Part shown: piece after piece, positions 26,501 through 34,554 of the stretch
How positions within the stretch are numbered: the stretch's first letter is position 1
Layout of the letters: each line of letters begins with the position of its first letter
From: CAZBMJ01 sp964493205
Lineage (GTDB): Bacteria; Myxococcota; UBA727; JABDBI01
NCBI GenBank assembly: GCA_964493205.1
Contig: CAZBMJ010000005.1
Span: 18,057 to 82,056 of the forward strand
Length of the DNA stretch: 64,000 nt
Direction of reading: 5' to 3'
Program-made: the position numbers and the translations under genes
Notes under the pieces: generated by a model
Seen by the model: the letters and a program-made list of their open reading frames with translations, nothing else
Databases searched by the model: none
Told to the model about the DNA's origin: nothing

Positions 26501-26788
26501 ACAAACACCATCAGCATCTGAATCATTACAGGAATCATCGTTATCCTTATTCCCAGTACGGGCTGAGCCATCAATTGGCCCTACAGGAAGAATTGGGGGA
26601 GGAACAATAGGTGGCACTACTGGCACATCAATCTCAACAGGATCTTCCGCGGAGTTTACTGGATAAGTAATTTGGGTTTTAGCATCAGTTTTTGGAAGTT
26701 TATCAGTTTTTTTAGTATCTGAGCTACTACAATCTACTAAGCCTAAAGTTAACACAAGGGGTAAAACTATCTTTAATATGACGGACAC
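23582..26788 (-). CDS. Surface lipoprotein: MopE/disintegrin-like modules plus seven-bladed FG-GAP propeller
   Basis: 1068 residues. The signal ends in GLVDC (Cys21). After a Pro-rich linker comes the Asp-rich segment (DSDADGVCDGQDAC, DADQDGYPTACDCDDTDASVFPG) at about 85-135, then repeated Cys-rich modules to about 590. One reads CRLSTGVCDAEEFCTG then MSGTCPVDSFIPQGTVCG, which follows the disintegrin-domain pattern of ADAM proteins closely. The C-terminal 450 residues hold seven repeats of the FG-GAP type (NFGYSVALHGDYLIVGAP, DQFGFDVAINGDYAIVSAP, EKFGYALALSPNGQALAISSP and so on), as in integrin-alpha propellers, with Asp/Asn-rich loops. Likely anchored to the envelope and acting in binding to matrix, host or neighbouring cells. 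Confidence 0.87.
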   Translation of the reverse strand: MSVILKIVLPLVLTLGLVDCSSSDTKKTDKLPKTDAKTQITYPVNSAEDPVEIDVPVVPPIVPPPILPVGPIDGSARTGNKDNDDSCNDSDADGVCDGQDACVGFDDNLDADQDGYPTACDCDDTDASVFPGVECNPSAVPNEECRYLICRVSLDRGGNQVAYCANEPKEDFTLCGNEPLGLCDKQDYCHSGECIDDQQPITYQCNNDLTECDVPDYCDGVNDDCPRTYVVAGIPCGNPAAEGAACDAQDECDGAGNCIDEVQNNGFVCGVNSGTGCDITDVCNGFDKDCFNAVLASGTLCGNSAQGECDLHDVCNSQGECLDIKRLSDDICEFSHGICQPGSRCDGVNNNCPFAAATPPGVPCGPNNLGVCTGQGRCTLDSCPNATGLGVDLDLDGFSTDCDCNDANAAIFPGTVCAAGGPTDCSETICNFATAACDIISNYSQGTICGPDQPANSCTKNPICDGNGTCLNNEFQASDYPCRLSTGVCDAEEFCTGMSGTCPVDSFIPQGTVCGNESDLCLSAGTCDGSTASCSNTVNAPDGDTNALCIAGINLPSPIVSSDHCPGTQNGSYVCSQGVAYCYADNAVELNLSCYGDDNYNIDSGNFANDNTNHPVQGGDNLGWSEAAYGNYVASGAPSYDLPSNGDDIGAVFLSTVDAPSAASLNNLIIPNPNTKPNGNNLSGNESENFGYSVALHGDYLIVGAPNADYYYDSNILDSCPIITNCLGSSYDNAGAAYIFVRNGVNWDFQAKLQGSLVRAAGNLYPTDVGASDAGLNPNDQFGFDVAINGDYAIVSAPSAEGAHTDVGNVRVYHRTGSTWSYLQIIGTPIDQNSSGEKFGYALALSPNGQALAISSPFYDNTANDNNDDRGIIYLYTSNGVGGTFSVVAPGMNHFASLTGNNGGDQLGFDVSLSNNFIVYGIPHADIVNGASNNGFVVIRSYDSLGFTLANKGFSAPATQASQFFGTSVSIGRSDDHAFVVGSPYYDSSEGDDSGLIAVYSINQSMNTITPADFNLVSYVDGDDYVAGSSQFGYSVATDSNIVGVGAPLNDSHSNSDSGSTSLFFYPY
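25356..25873 (-). repeat. Identical paralogue tract, copy 1
   Basis: About 518 bases that read identically to 28704-29221 (offset 3348), within otherwise diverged paralogues. It encodes the central Cys-rich modules including a second DCNDANAAIFPG metal-binding motif. Confidence 0.85.
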
Positions 26789-26880
26789 GGACTGCCTCCA
26801 TTTAGATAAATTAAGTCAGATTAAATAATAGCTTTAAAACATAATAATTCTCAAATTTTTTACATACAACAATATAAAAA

Positions 26881-26916
26881 TAAAAAAGCCTCCTTAATTT
26901 ATTAAGGGGCTTTTTA
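26881..26916 (-). terminator. Rho-independent terminator behind the second propeller lipoprotein
   Basis: On the minus strand GCCCCTTAAT-AA-ATTAAGGAGGC pairs over 10 bases with one bulged A and is followed by TTTTTTA. It begins about 20 bases past the stop at 26939. The A tract on the other side gives a T run on the plus strand too, but no plus-strand gene is nearby. Confidence 0.82.
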
Positions 26917-26938
26917 CGTAGTATTTAAATGCTATACC

Positions 26939-29900
26939 TTAGTAAGGGAAGAAGAATAAGGTTGAAGAACCCGCATCATCACCACTTGAAGGATCATCAT
27001 GAGGAGCGCCAACAATAATAATATTATTATCTGTGGCCACGCTAAGCCCAAATTCTGATCCCTGACCTGCAAAAAGGCCATCTCCTGCTACATATTTATC
27101 ACCAGTAACATAGGATGATAAATGATAGTCACTGCTAGTTATGCTACTTAATGATTGTTCTATAGAATAAACAGCAATTAGGCCAGTATCATAGCCTTTG
27201 CTATTGCTATAATAAGCAGGTGCTCCCACAACAAAGGCATGATCATCAGTTCTACCAATACTTACGCTGGTACCAAAGAACAAAGCTGCCGAATTAAGAG
27301 GGCTATTTTGGATTAGGGGAGCATTAAAGGTAGTAGCATCTGCTAAAAAGCCTGTGAGATTATATGCTCTAATTTCCACTTGACCATTATTATCAAGCAA
27401 AGCATCTGAATGGGGTATACCAAAAACTGCAAAGTTATTACTTATGGATACATCAAAACCTAGTTGGTCACCACCATTGTTTCCTGTTAAAGGATTAGCT
27501 ACTCCTGTAGGTGCCAAAGAAAATACTCCTCCTACACCATTACTAAAGTACAAATAAGCTGCACCACGATTATCATTTGAGTCGTTCGCAGTATTATCAT
27601 AAAAAGGGGTACCAACAATCAGGCCTTGTCCATTGGGAGAAATTGCTAGTGAGTAACCAAATTGAGAACCATCGTTTTGGTCCACAGGAGTGCCTATTAT
27701 TTGCAAATAGCTCCAAGTAGAGCCACTACGGTGGTATACTCTAACATTGCCTACGTTATCATTAGCACCCTCAGCAAAAGGAGCACTAACTACTGCATAG
27801 TCACCATTAATGGCTACATCAAAACCAAATTGGTCATTTGGATTTAATGTGGAATCACTTGCTCCAACATCTGTAGGATAAAGATTACCAGCAGCTCTTA
27901 CTAATGAACCTTGAAGTTTAGCTTGGAAATCCCAATTTACACCATTACGAATAAATATATAAGCTGCTCCAGCATCATCATAACTTTCAGTCAAACAATT
28001 TGCAGGGCTACCTGCGCCAGCACATGTATCACTGGTATCTCCATCATAATAATAATCTGCTTGAGGAGCACCTACTATTAAATAATCACCATGGAGCGCT
28101 ACTGAATAACCAAAAAATTCACCTTCATTGGTTGTAGGACTATCACCATTTGGTTTAGTGTTAGGATTAAGGACAACAAAACTACTTGTTGCTGCAGCTT
28201 CAGATGGGATTGGTACATGGCTTACAAATGCCGCACCAAGATTAACATTTGCACCAGATCGATAATTAGGAGCACCAGATACTACATAGGTTCCATAAGC
28301 AGAAACAGAAGTACCCAAGTTATCAATAGTGGTATTACCGCTGATACTATTAGTCGCATCACCATAACAAGATAAATTTAGTTCCACACTATTATTTGCG
28401 TAACAATAGGCAGCACCTTGGCTACAGACATAGGTTCCATTTTGTGAACCTGGACAGTTATCAGTGCTAACAATATCTGAAGTAGCCACACAAGAAGCAT
28501 TAGTATCACCGTCAGGAGCATTAACACTGCCTGAGCAGCTAGAAGTAATACCATCGCATATTCCCGCACTTAAGCATAGGTCATTTTCACTACCACAAAC
28601 AGTTCCTGCTGGTATAAAGCTATCTATTGGACAGCTACCACTAAGGCCTGTACAGAACTCTTCAGCATCACATACACCAGTAGCTAATCTACAAGGGTAG
28701 TCAGAAGCTTGGAACTCATTATTTAAGCAAGTTCCATTACCATCGCATATGGGATTTTTAGTACATGAGTTAGCTGGTTGATCAGGACCGCATATTGTTC
28801 CTTGAGAATAATTACTAATAATATCACAAGCAGCAGTAGCAAAGTTACATATGGTTTCTGAACAATCAGTAGGACCGCCAGCAGCACATACAGTTCCTGG
28901 GAATATAGCTGCATTGGCATCATTACAATCGCAATCAGTACTAAAGCCATCTAAATCCAAGTCTACACCAAGACCTGTTGCATTAGGACAGCTATCCAAA
29001 GTACATCGCCCCTGACCAGTACACACTCCAAGATTATTTGGTCCGCAAGGAACGCCTGGAGGGGTGGCAGCAGCAAATGGACAGTTATTGTTTACACCAT
29101 CACACCTGGAACCTGGCTGACAAATTCCATGGGAAAACTCACAAATATCATCTGATAAACGTTTAATATCTAGACATTCGCCTTGACTATTACAAACATC
29201 GTGCAAATCACATTCGCCTTGTGCTGAATTACCGCATAAGGTTCCAGAGGCAAGTACTGTATTAAAACAGTCTTTATCAAAACCATTACATACGTCTGTT
29301 ACATCGCATCCACTACCACTATTAACACCACACACAAATCCGCTATTTTGAACTTCATCAATACAATTACCTGCACCATCGCACTCATCTTGTGCATCAC
29401 ACAAAGCTCCTCTTGCTGGTTCATTACCACAAGGTACTCCTGCCACTACATAGGTAGCTGGGCAATCATGATCGACACCATTACAATAACTATCACTAAA
29501 ACATTCACCTTCTGCATTTTGGCATTTATAATTAATGGATTTTACTCTATCTATACACTCACCTGAAATACAAACATTTTTTTCGTCACAAAGACCATCT
29601 GTTTCTGGGCCACATGGTGTGAGATCCTTCTTGGGAAGATTACTACAAAAAGCGGTTTGTTGGCCATCTATAATAATACCAAATCCACACACTAAGTGTC
29701 TACAATCCTGATTAAGCACATTGGAAGGATTACATTCTGTTCCTGGATAAACGCTGGCATCAGCATCATCGCAATCACAAGCTGCAGGATAGCCATCGGC
29801 ATCTAGATCTATGTTATCATCAAAACCAAAACAGGCATCCGCACTATCACAAACACCATCCGCATCTGAATCATTACAGGAATCATCGTTATCTTCATTT

Positions 29901-30109
29901 CCAGTACGAGCAGACCCTGAAACAGGAACAATAGGTGGCACTACTGGCACATCAATAAGTGCATCTTCTGCGGGGTTTACGGGATAAATAATTTGGGTTT
30001 TAGCATCAGTTTTTGGAAGTTTATCAGTTTTTTTGGTATCTGAGTCGCTACAATTTACCAAACCTAACGTTAATGAAAAAAGTAAAACTATCTTTAATAT
30101 GACAGGCAC
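26939..30109 (-). CDS. Surface lipoprotein paralogue: MopE/disintegrin-like modules plus FG-GAP propeller
   Basis: 1056 residues, same architecture as the neighbour at 23582-26788. Signal ending in GLVNC (Cys21), Pro-rich linker, Asp-rich segment (LDADGYPAACDCDDADASVYPG), several disintegrin-like Cys modules (CRLATGVCDAEEFCTG then LSGSCPIDSFIPAGTVCG) and seven FG-GAP repeats (EFFGYSVALHGDYLIVGAP, SQFGYSLAISPNGQGLIVGTP, ALFFGTSVSIGRTDDHAFVVGAP and so on), ending in the same FFFPY-type residues. Some regions differ clearly from the paralogue (residues about 130-190) while a central tract is identical in DNA, the sign of gene conversion. Single gene with its own terminator; upstream lies about 200 bases of AT-rich spacer shared with the divergent parA. 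Confidence 0.87.
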   Translation of the reverse strand: MPVILKIVLLFSLTLGLVNCSDSDTKKTDKLPKTDAKTQIIYPVNPAEDALIDVPVVPPIVPVSGSARTGNEDNDDSCNDSDADGVCDSADACFGFDDNIDLDADGYPAACDCDDADASVYPGTECNPSNVLNQDCRHLVCGFGIIIDGQQTAFCSNLPKKDLTPCGPETDGLCDEKNVCISGECIDRVKSINYKCQNAEGECFSDSYCNGVDHDCPATYVVAGVPCGNEPARGALCDAQDECDGAGNCIDEVQNSGFVCGVNSGSGCDVTDVCNGFDKDCFNTVLASGTLCGNSAQGECDLHDVCNSQGECLDIKRLSDDICEFSHGICQPGSRCDGVNNNCPFAAATPPGVPCGPNNLGVCTGQGRCTLDSCPNATGLGVDLDLDGFSTDCDCNDANAAIFPGTVCAAGGPTDCSETICNFATAACDIISNYSQGTICGPDQPANSCTKNPICDGNGTCLNNEFQASDYPCRLATGVCDAEEFCTGLSGSCPIDSFIPAGTVCGSENDLCLSAGICDGITSSCSGSVNAPDGDTNASCVATSDIVSTDNCPGSQNGTYVCSQGAAYCYANNSVELNLSCYGDATNSISGNTTIDNLGTSVSAYGTYVVSGAPNYRSGANVNLGAAFVSHVPIPSEAAATSSFVVLNPNTKPNGDSPTTNEGEFFGYSVALHGDYLIVGAPQADYYYDGDTSDTCAGAGSPANCLTESYDDAGAAYIFIRNGVNWDFQAKLQGSLVRAAGNLYPTDVGASDSTLNPNDQFGFDVAINGDYAVVSAPFAEGANDNVGNVRVYHRSGSTWSYLQIIGTPVDQNDGSQFGYSLAISPNGQGLIVGTPFYDNTANDSNDNRGAAYLYFSNGVGGVFSLAPTGVANPLTGNNGGDQLGFDVSISNNFAVFGIPHSDALLDNNGQVEIRAYNLTGFLADATTFNAPLIQNSPLNSAALFFGTSVSIGRTDDHAFVVGAPAYYSNSKGYDTGLIAVYSIEQSLSSITSSDYHLSSYVTGDKYVAGDGLFAGQGSEFGLSVATDNNIIIVGAPHDDPSSGDDAGSSTLFFFPY
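28704..29221 (-). repeat. Identical paralogue tract, copy 2
   Basis: Partner of 25356-25873. Identity breaks at a single A/T difference at 25874/29222 and just outside 25356/28704; substitutions are frequent on both sides. Confidence 0.85.
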
Positions 30110-30268
30110 AATATGCCTCCAAATTTTACATAAATTAAGTCAGTCAAATAATAACTTTAAATTATATTAATTATGAATTTTTGATAAAATTATTTAAATT
30201 AAACAATAAGCATATGATCATAATTTTAAATTAAAATTTTATAAGAGCTTTTAAATTTTTTTCCGATA

Positions 30269-30274
30269 TATAAT
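30269..30274 (+). promoter_or_regulatory. Candidate -10 box of parA
   Basis: A perfect TATAAT 33 bases before the chosen parA start. No good -35 element is visible at the usual distance, so the call is tentative. Confidence 0.35.
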
Positions 30275-30307
30275 GTAGGTATGTGTATTACGAAAGGAAT
30301 CGTGCTT

Positions 30308-31174
30308 ATGGATAAAAAAACAAAAATATTGGCTATTGCCAATCAAAAAGGTGGTGTAGGTAAAACTACTACAGTAGCCAATTTGGCAGCTTGTTTGGCA
30401 GCTAAAAACTTTTTAGTTTTAGTAATCGACTGTGATTATCAAGCTAATGCTACTACACTACTTTGCGGAGACGAGCAGCTTAAGCATGCAACAAAATCCT
30501 TAACTCATGCCATTAAGAATGATTTAAGTTTAAAAGACGTAATAGTAGCTACTCCACACAAAAATATTGATATGGTCCCATCTAATCATGAGCTTGATAG
30601 CTTACGTGAACAACTTGTTGGACAACCAAATCAGTTTAGCCTAATAACCAGCTTATTAGACTGCCCGTTAGCTAAAAAGTATGACTATATTATTATTGAC
30701 ACACATCCATCTCTAGATTGCTTTTTTCAGTCAGCAATCGCTGCAAGCCACTATTTTATAATCCCTATATTTGCTGAGGCTGATTCTAGTAGGGGCTTAG
30801 TCCATCAAATACAGACTATTAATAAAGCAAAAAAATTCTTAAATCCTGCTTTAGAATTTTTAGGTTCTTTAGTAGTTAAATATGATCGCTATAGCAGTAC
30901 TCATCAAAAATTTGAAAAACTTATTAGAGAATTTAGTAAAGAAAATAATTTATCAATATTTAAAACTATAATTCCTAACTCTCATTCAGTAGCCGCTGCA
31001 GCTGCCCACGGATTACCCATTAATGCTTATAAAATTAACTCGCCTGCAAATAAAGCATATATAAAGCTTGCTAATGAAATTATTTCAGCGACTAAAGACA
31101 AAAATATTTTAAAAACAAAAACTAAAAAAATAACTCCCAAAGATATTGATTTAGAAATAGCCACAGATTTATAA
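30308..31174 (+). CDS. parA: ParA/Soj-family partition ATPase
   Basis: 288 residues from the ATG at 30308, which has AAAGGAA just upstream; an in-frame ATG at 30281 is possible. The deviant Walker A motif KGGVGKTT (residues 13-20, in IANQKGGVGKTTTVANLAA), the Walker A' DCDYQANAT and Walker B YIIIDTHPSLD are all present. ParA binds DNA without sequence specificity when ATP-bound and moves ParB-bound cargo. The C-terminal 25 residues are Lys-rich. It pairs with parB 24 bases downstream. The pair is not next to rsmG or other replication-origin genes here, so it could be a chromosomal partition system moved from its usual place or one derived from a plasmid or island. Confidence 0.88.
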   Translation: MDKKTKILAIANQKGGVGKTTTVANLAACLAAKNFLVLVIDCDYQANATTLLCGDEQLKHATKSLTHAIKNDLSLKDVIVATPHKNIDMVPSNHELDSLREQLVGQPNQFSLITSLLDCPLAKKYDYIIIDTHPSLDCFFQSAIAASHYFIIPIFAEADSSRGLVHQIQTINKAKKFLNPALEFLGSLVVKYDRYSSTHQKFEKLIREFSKENNLSIFKTIIPNSHSVAAAAAHGLPINAYKINSPANKAYIKLANEIISATKDKNILKTKTKKITPKDIDLEIATDL

Positions 31175-31198
31175 CAATATTAAAAGTGAGGATAATGA

Positions 31199-32038
31199 AT
31201 GAGCAATTTAGATAATGCAGTAGCTAAAACATTAAATTTAGTGTTCGCTGAAGTAAAAGAGAAAGATACCGAGAATGAGAAAAGAAGGCGAGTGTTAACA
31301 TTAAAAGCTAATATTGGAAAAATAGCTACCATAGATATAAACGAGTTTATTACTAACAAAAATATTAGGTACTCTATCGATACAAAATCAGAAAGCTTTT
31401 TGCGGTTAGTAGAATCTGTTAAAAAATATGGAATTTTAGAAAATATTATTGCTGAACTTAGAATAAACAAAAACGAAACAGAATATAGCCTTTTATGTAT
31501 TGCAGGACATAGGCGCATATTAGCAGCTAAACAAGCTGGCAATATTACAAAAATTCCTACACTTTTGCAATCATTTACCCATGAAGGCGATCGAGTAGGA
31601 GCGGCATTAGCAGAAAATCTTAATCGAGAAGACTTACATTGTTTAGATATAGCAGATGGCTACAAAGAACTTTTGAGCTCCAACTGGCAAGAAGCTGATT
31701 TAGCTAATCATTTTTGTAGAGATATTAGAACCATCAAACACTATTTAAAAATATCATTATGGTCAAAAGAAATAAAAGATTTAGTAAGAGCTCACCCAGA
31801 CAAATTTACCACACGAGTTATTATGAGGCAGCTTGCTTATAAAAAGTTTAACACTACTTCAGAACTCAAAGAAGCTATTAATAAAATTATTAACGGCCCG
31901 CAAAAGAGCAAAAAAGAATTAACCAGCAAAAAATCTTATAAATTAGCTTTAAATCAATATTTATCTAAACAAAAATTTTTAAGTGATTTAATCAAAGATG
32001 AAATTAAGAAAGCTTTTATAGAACTTAAACTTATTTAG
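31199..32038 (+). CDS. parB: ParB/Spo0J-like partition protein
   Basis: 279 residues; start supported by GTGAGGAT. Pattern of ParB: an N-terminal CTP-binding domain with SVKKYGILENIIAEL (box I), CIAGHRRILAAKQAG (box II, in place of the common GERR/GHRR-x-RA) and AALAENLNREDLHCLDIADGYKEL (box III), then a helix-turn-helix (EADLANHFCRDIRTIKHYLKISLW). The C-terminus is Lys-rich. ParB loads on parS sites and drives segregation with ParA. I found no convincing parS. The final 8 bases overlap the convergent gene. Confidence 0.82.
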   Translation: MSNLDNAVAKTLNLVFAEVKEKDTENEKRRRVLTLKANIGKIATIDINEFITNKNIRYSIDTKSESFLRLVESVKKYGILENIIAELRINKNETEYSLLCIAGHRRILAAKQAGNITKIPTLLQSFTHEGDRVGAALAENLNREDLHCLDIADGYKELLSSNWQEADLANHFCRDIRTIKHYLKISLWSKEIKDLVRAHPDKFTTRVIMRQLAYKKFNTTSELKEAINKIINGPQKSKKELTSKKSYKLALNQYLSKQKFLSDLIKDEIKKAFIELKLI

Positions 32039-33194
32039 CATCTTTTATAAAATATTTACTAAGTTGGTAAGTTTTATGTTTAAGCACCACAATACGGTCT
32101 GTTTTTACTAAAAATAACCAGCTGCCATCATGGTTTACAGCGGCATCAATAAAGTCAGTAATATTTGGATTAGTAATATTTTTATACACTACACCACCTA
32201 CAAAGCTTGCTTCTTCATCAGAAGTGGTAGTAGCTAGAGCAGAAGTAGTACTTATTTCTTTTGTTATGCCATTTTCAAATAATATAATTTTGTCATCAAA
32301 AACAATAGCTGTGCTATTTAGCCCTGTTACTATTTTTTTATAGACTGAGCCATTCATGGTAACTAATTCTTTTAAAGAATAATCTGCATTATTTAGATCA
32401 GAAACATATATTTTATTAGCCCCCACAGCCAATAAATAATTATCGTTAACTAAGGCCATATCTCTTATGTTTTCTGGGTTTTCTGGTGCCTTTAAAAAAA
32501 CTTCTGTATTTATTTGTTCAAGCTTAGCCTTACGATCTGCCTGCGTGGATAAAACACCAACGCTCATGGATGCAAGAGTATAAATTTTGCGCCCTGCAGC
32601 TATAACTGCTCTGCCATTGGTAAAAGGAGCAACTGCGGTAATAGCTGCATTAAATGCTAAGTTATTTGCAAACAAAAGACCTTGTTGCAAGCTTGAGTTT
32701 ACGTCCCATACTAATCTATTATTAGCGATACCATAGAGTCTTTCTGTATTAGTTATATCTTTTATAAAAGTTGTATGAGTTATATTAACAGGTGTACGTA
32801 TTGAGTGAAAAGTAGCTGTATCACCTTTAAAAAGGTATAATTTATTCTTATTTTGACAATAAGCCTGAAATCCGTTAGAAAAAACTGCGTTCACTACGGG
32901 ATGAGGATTACAATAGTTGCCCATTTTATACAAATTATGTTTATTATGTTTATTAACTTTAATTAAATAAAAATCTTTAAGATTGTACTTACCTATTACA
33001 AAATCATATATTTTATTTGAAAACTCCTTAAGAGTTGCATTTGCTGGAGCCTCAAATATCTTTTCTAACTCATCAATTTGTATAGTTTTTTGAAGCTTTG
33101 TTTCCTCCTGATTGTCTGGTTTACATTCTCCTTGACCCATCATAAAAAAAATTACTAAAACAAAGCCTACATATTTACCATATTTATTATTCAT
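32031..33194 (-). CDS. Exported protein of unknown function, possible beta-propeller
   Basis: 387 residues from the ATG at 33194, with GGAAAAGAG about 3-12 bases upstream; the frame extends to 33224 but then the signal peptide would not begin the protein. The N-terminus (about 1-24) is hydrophobic and ends in GQGECK, so a lipoprotein with a poor lipobox is possible. The rest shows about six recurring strands of the form VFSNGFQAYCQNKNKLYLF, AIAAGRKIYTLAS and AIVFDDKIILFENGITKEIS, each a small beta sheet with a turn, as in propellers that read out values. No family recognised. The last 8 bases overlap the end of parB on the other strand. Confidence 0.62.
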   Translation of the reverse strand: MNNKYGKYVGFVLVIFFMMGQGECKPDNQEETKLQKTIQIDELEKIFEAPANATLKEFSNKIYDFVIGKYNLKDFYLIKVNKHNKHNLYKMGNYCNPHPVVNAVFSNGFQAYCQNKNKLYLFKGDTATFHSIRTPVNITHTTFIKDITNTERLYGIANNRLVWDVNSSLQQGLLFANNLAFNAAITAVAPFTNGRAVIAAGRKIYTLASMSVGVLSTQADRKAKLEQINTEVFLKAPENPENIRDMALVNDNYLLAVGANKIYVSDLNNADYSLKELVTMNGSVYKKIVTGLNSTAIVFDDKIILFENGITKEISTTSALATTTSDEEASFVGGVVYKNITNPNITDFIDAAVNHDGSWLFLVKTDRIVVLKHKTYQLSKYFIKDAK

Positions 33195-33341
33195 AACTCT
33201 TTTCCAAAAACCTATTATAATCAAAACAATTCATACATAACAATTAGTATAGGATCGAGCAGTAAAAAAAATAGGGCTCATACGTAAAAATAAAATAAGT
33301 GTCATATGGGTTATTTATAAAACTACCTAGGTGATAAAATT

Positions 33342-34355
33342 ATGAAACTATTTGTGTTTATTGCATTATTTTGCCAATTATTAAGCGCTACTATTAAAGA
33401 AGTCATACAAATAGAGCTCACAAACGGCAAAACTGCATTATTTTTAGCCCCTACTCAAGATAATAATCTGTGTGAACTACAAGATTTAGAACAAATTCAA
33501 GAAATTATGCAATATACCATTAATTTTGCCAGTCTTCAGCCAGATAAAAAATTCGCTTTTGCCTATGAAGAGCCTGGTATATATGGAGTAGGTGATGTGG
33601 GTTTATTTTTTAGCAAATTAGCAAAAGCTCAGCAATTAGAATTTCAAAACCATATGATCACTAACTGCTTAAGTTTTTTTGTTAGCAATAAAAAAGAACT
33701 AATATATGCTCTTTTTAGTAAAGATTACCACAAGTTAACAAACATGTTTGGAAGCATTAATTTACTACTTATTAGTAAAATTATTAATCAAGAACAATTG
33801 CCAAAAAATTTATCTTTTCAAAGCAACTCTCCTCAAAAAAACTTTTTTTACTCGTTGTTTGCAGATGAAAAATATTATGAATTATTTAAAAGTTTGAGCA
33901 TAAATGAAGTCATGTTTACTGAAAATTGGTTTAATAAACAGCTGGATTACTATAAAAATATGCCTTACTTAAAAGAAAAAATTAATTCTTTAATAAATCA
34001 ACAAAATAGTATAAAAGATGATTTAATTAATTATATTAATAACAAAAATAATAACAATAAATTTAGTTGCTTAGATTTAAATAAAAGTTTCGAAGAAATA
34101 AATAATTCAATAACACCAAAAGATTTGCAAATATTTTTGAATACTTATATAAATAATTACCATTTATATTTTACAGAATCAATAGAAATAGAAATAATTA
34201 CTAGTTTATTAGCAGATAATTTTGAAGTGTTAATAGAGATAGTTAAAAGCGAAGAGAATATAAAAAATATTATTAATGTTCTAAATAATAATGGCCTAAT
34301 AAAAACAAAAACTATTTTACCATATGATATACTAACAAATAGTCTAAGTTTCTAG
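33342..34355 (+). CDS. Exported protein of unknown function
   Basis: 337 residues; AGGTGAT lies about 8 bases before the ATG. A short signal peptide (MKLFVFIALFCQLLSA) should be cleaved about residue 16. The mature N-terminus (IKEVIQIELTNGKTALFLAP) has a beta-hairpin character faintly like a ubiquitin-type fold, but the rest (about residues 60-337) is alpha-helical and Asn/Lys-rich with no recognised motif. It stands as a separate unit between an opposite-strand gene and the 550-residue exported protein. Confident that it is coding (signal peptide, ribosome site); function unknown. Confidence 0.6.
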   Translation: MKLFVFIALFCQLLSATIKEVIQIELTNGKTALFLAPTQDNNLCELQDLEQIQEIMQYTINFASLQPDKKFAFAYEEPGIYGVGDVGLFFSKLAKAQQLEFQNHMITNCLSFFVSNKKELIYALFSKDYHKLTNMFGSINLLLISKIINQEQLPKNLSFQSNSPQKNFFYSLFADEKYYELFKSLSINEVMFTENWFNKQLDYYKNMPYLKEKINSLINQQNSIKDDLINYINNKNNNNKFSCLDLNKSFEEINNSITPKDLQIFLNTYINNYHLYFTESIEIEIITSLLADNFEVLIEIVKSEENIKNIINVLNNNGLIKTKTILPYDILTNSLSF

Positions 34356-34554
34356 CAGTTATAAAACATAAAAAAAATAATTTTACAAAAAAGCTTTATC
34401 TGAAAATTTAGTTACGCAACCACGGCGTTCTTACTTACAATAATATTATTTTTTGCGCGGGAGCAGATGGAAATCTTGTGGAATAAAATTTATGCCTCTA
34501 TTGAATTTAAAAAAGCATAAACTAATAAGCCAAATATAATTTGAGGAGTACAGC

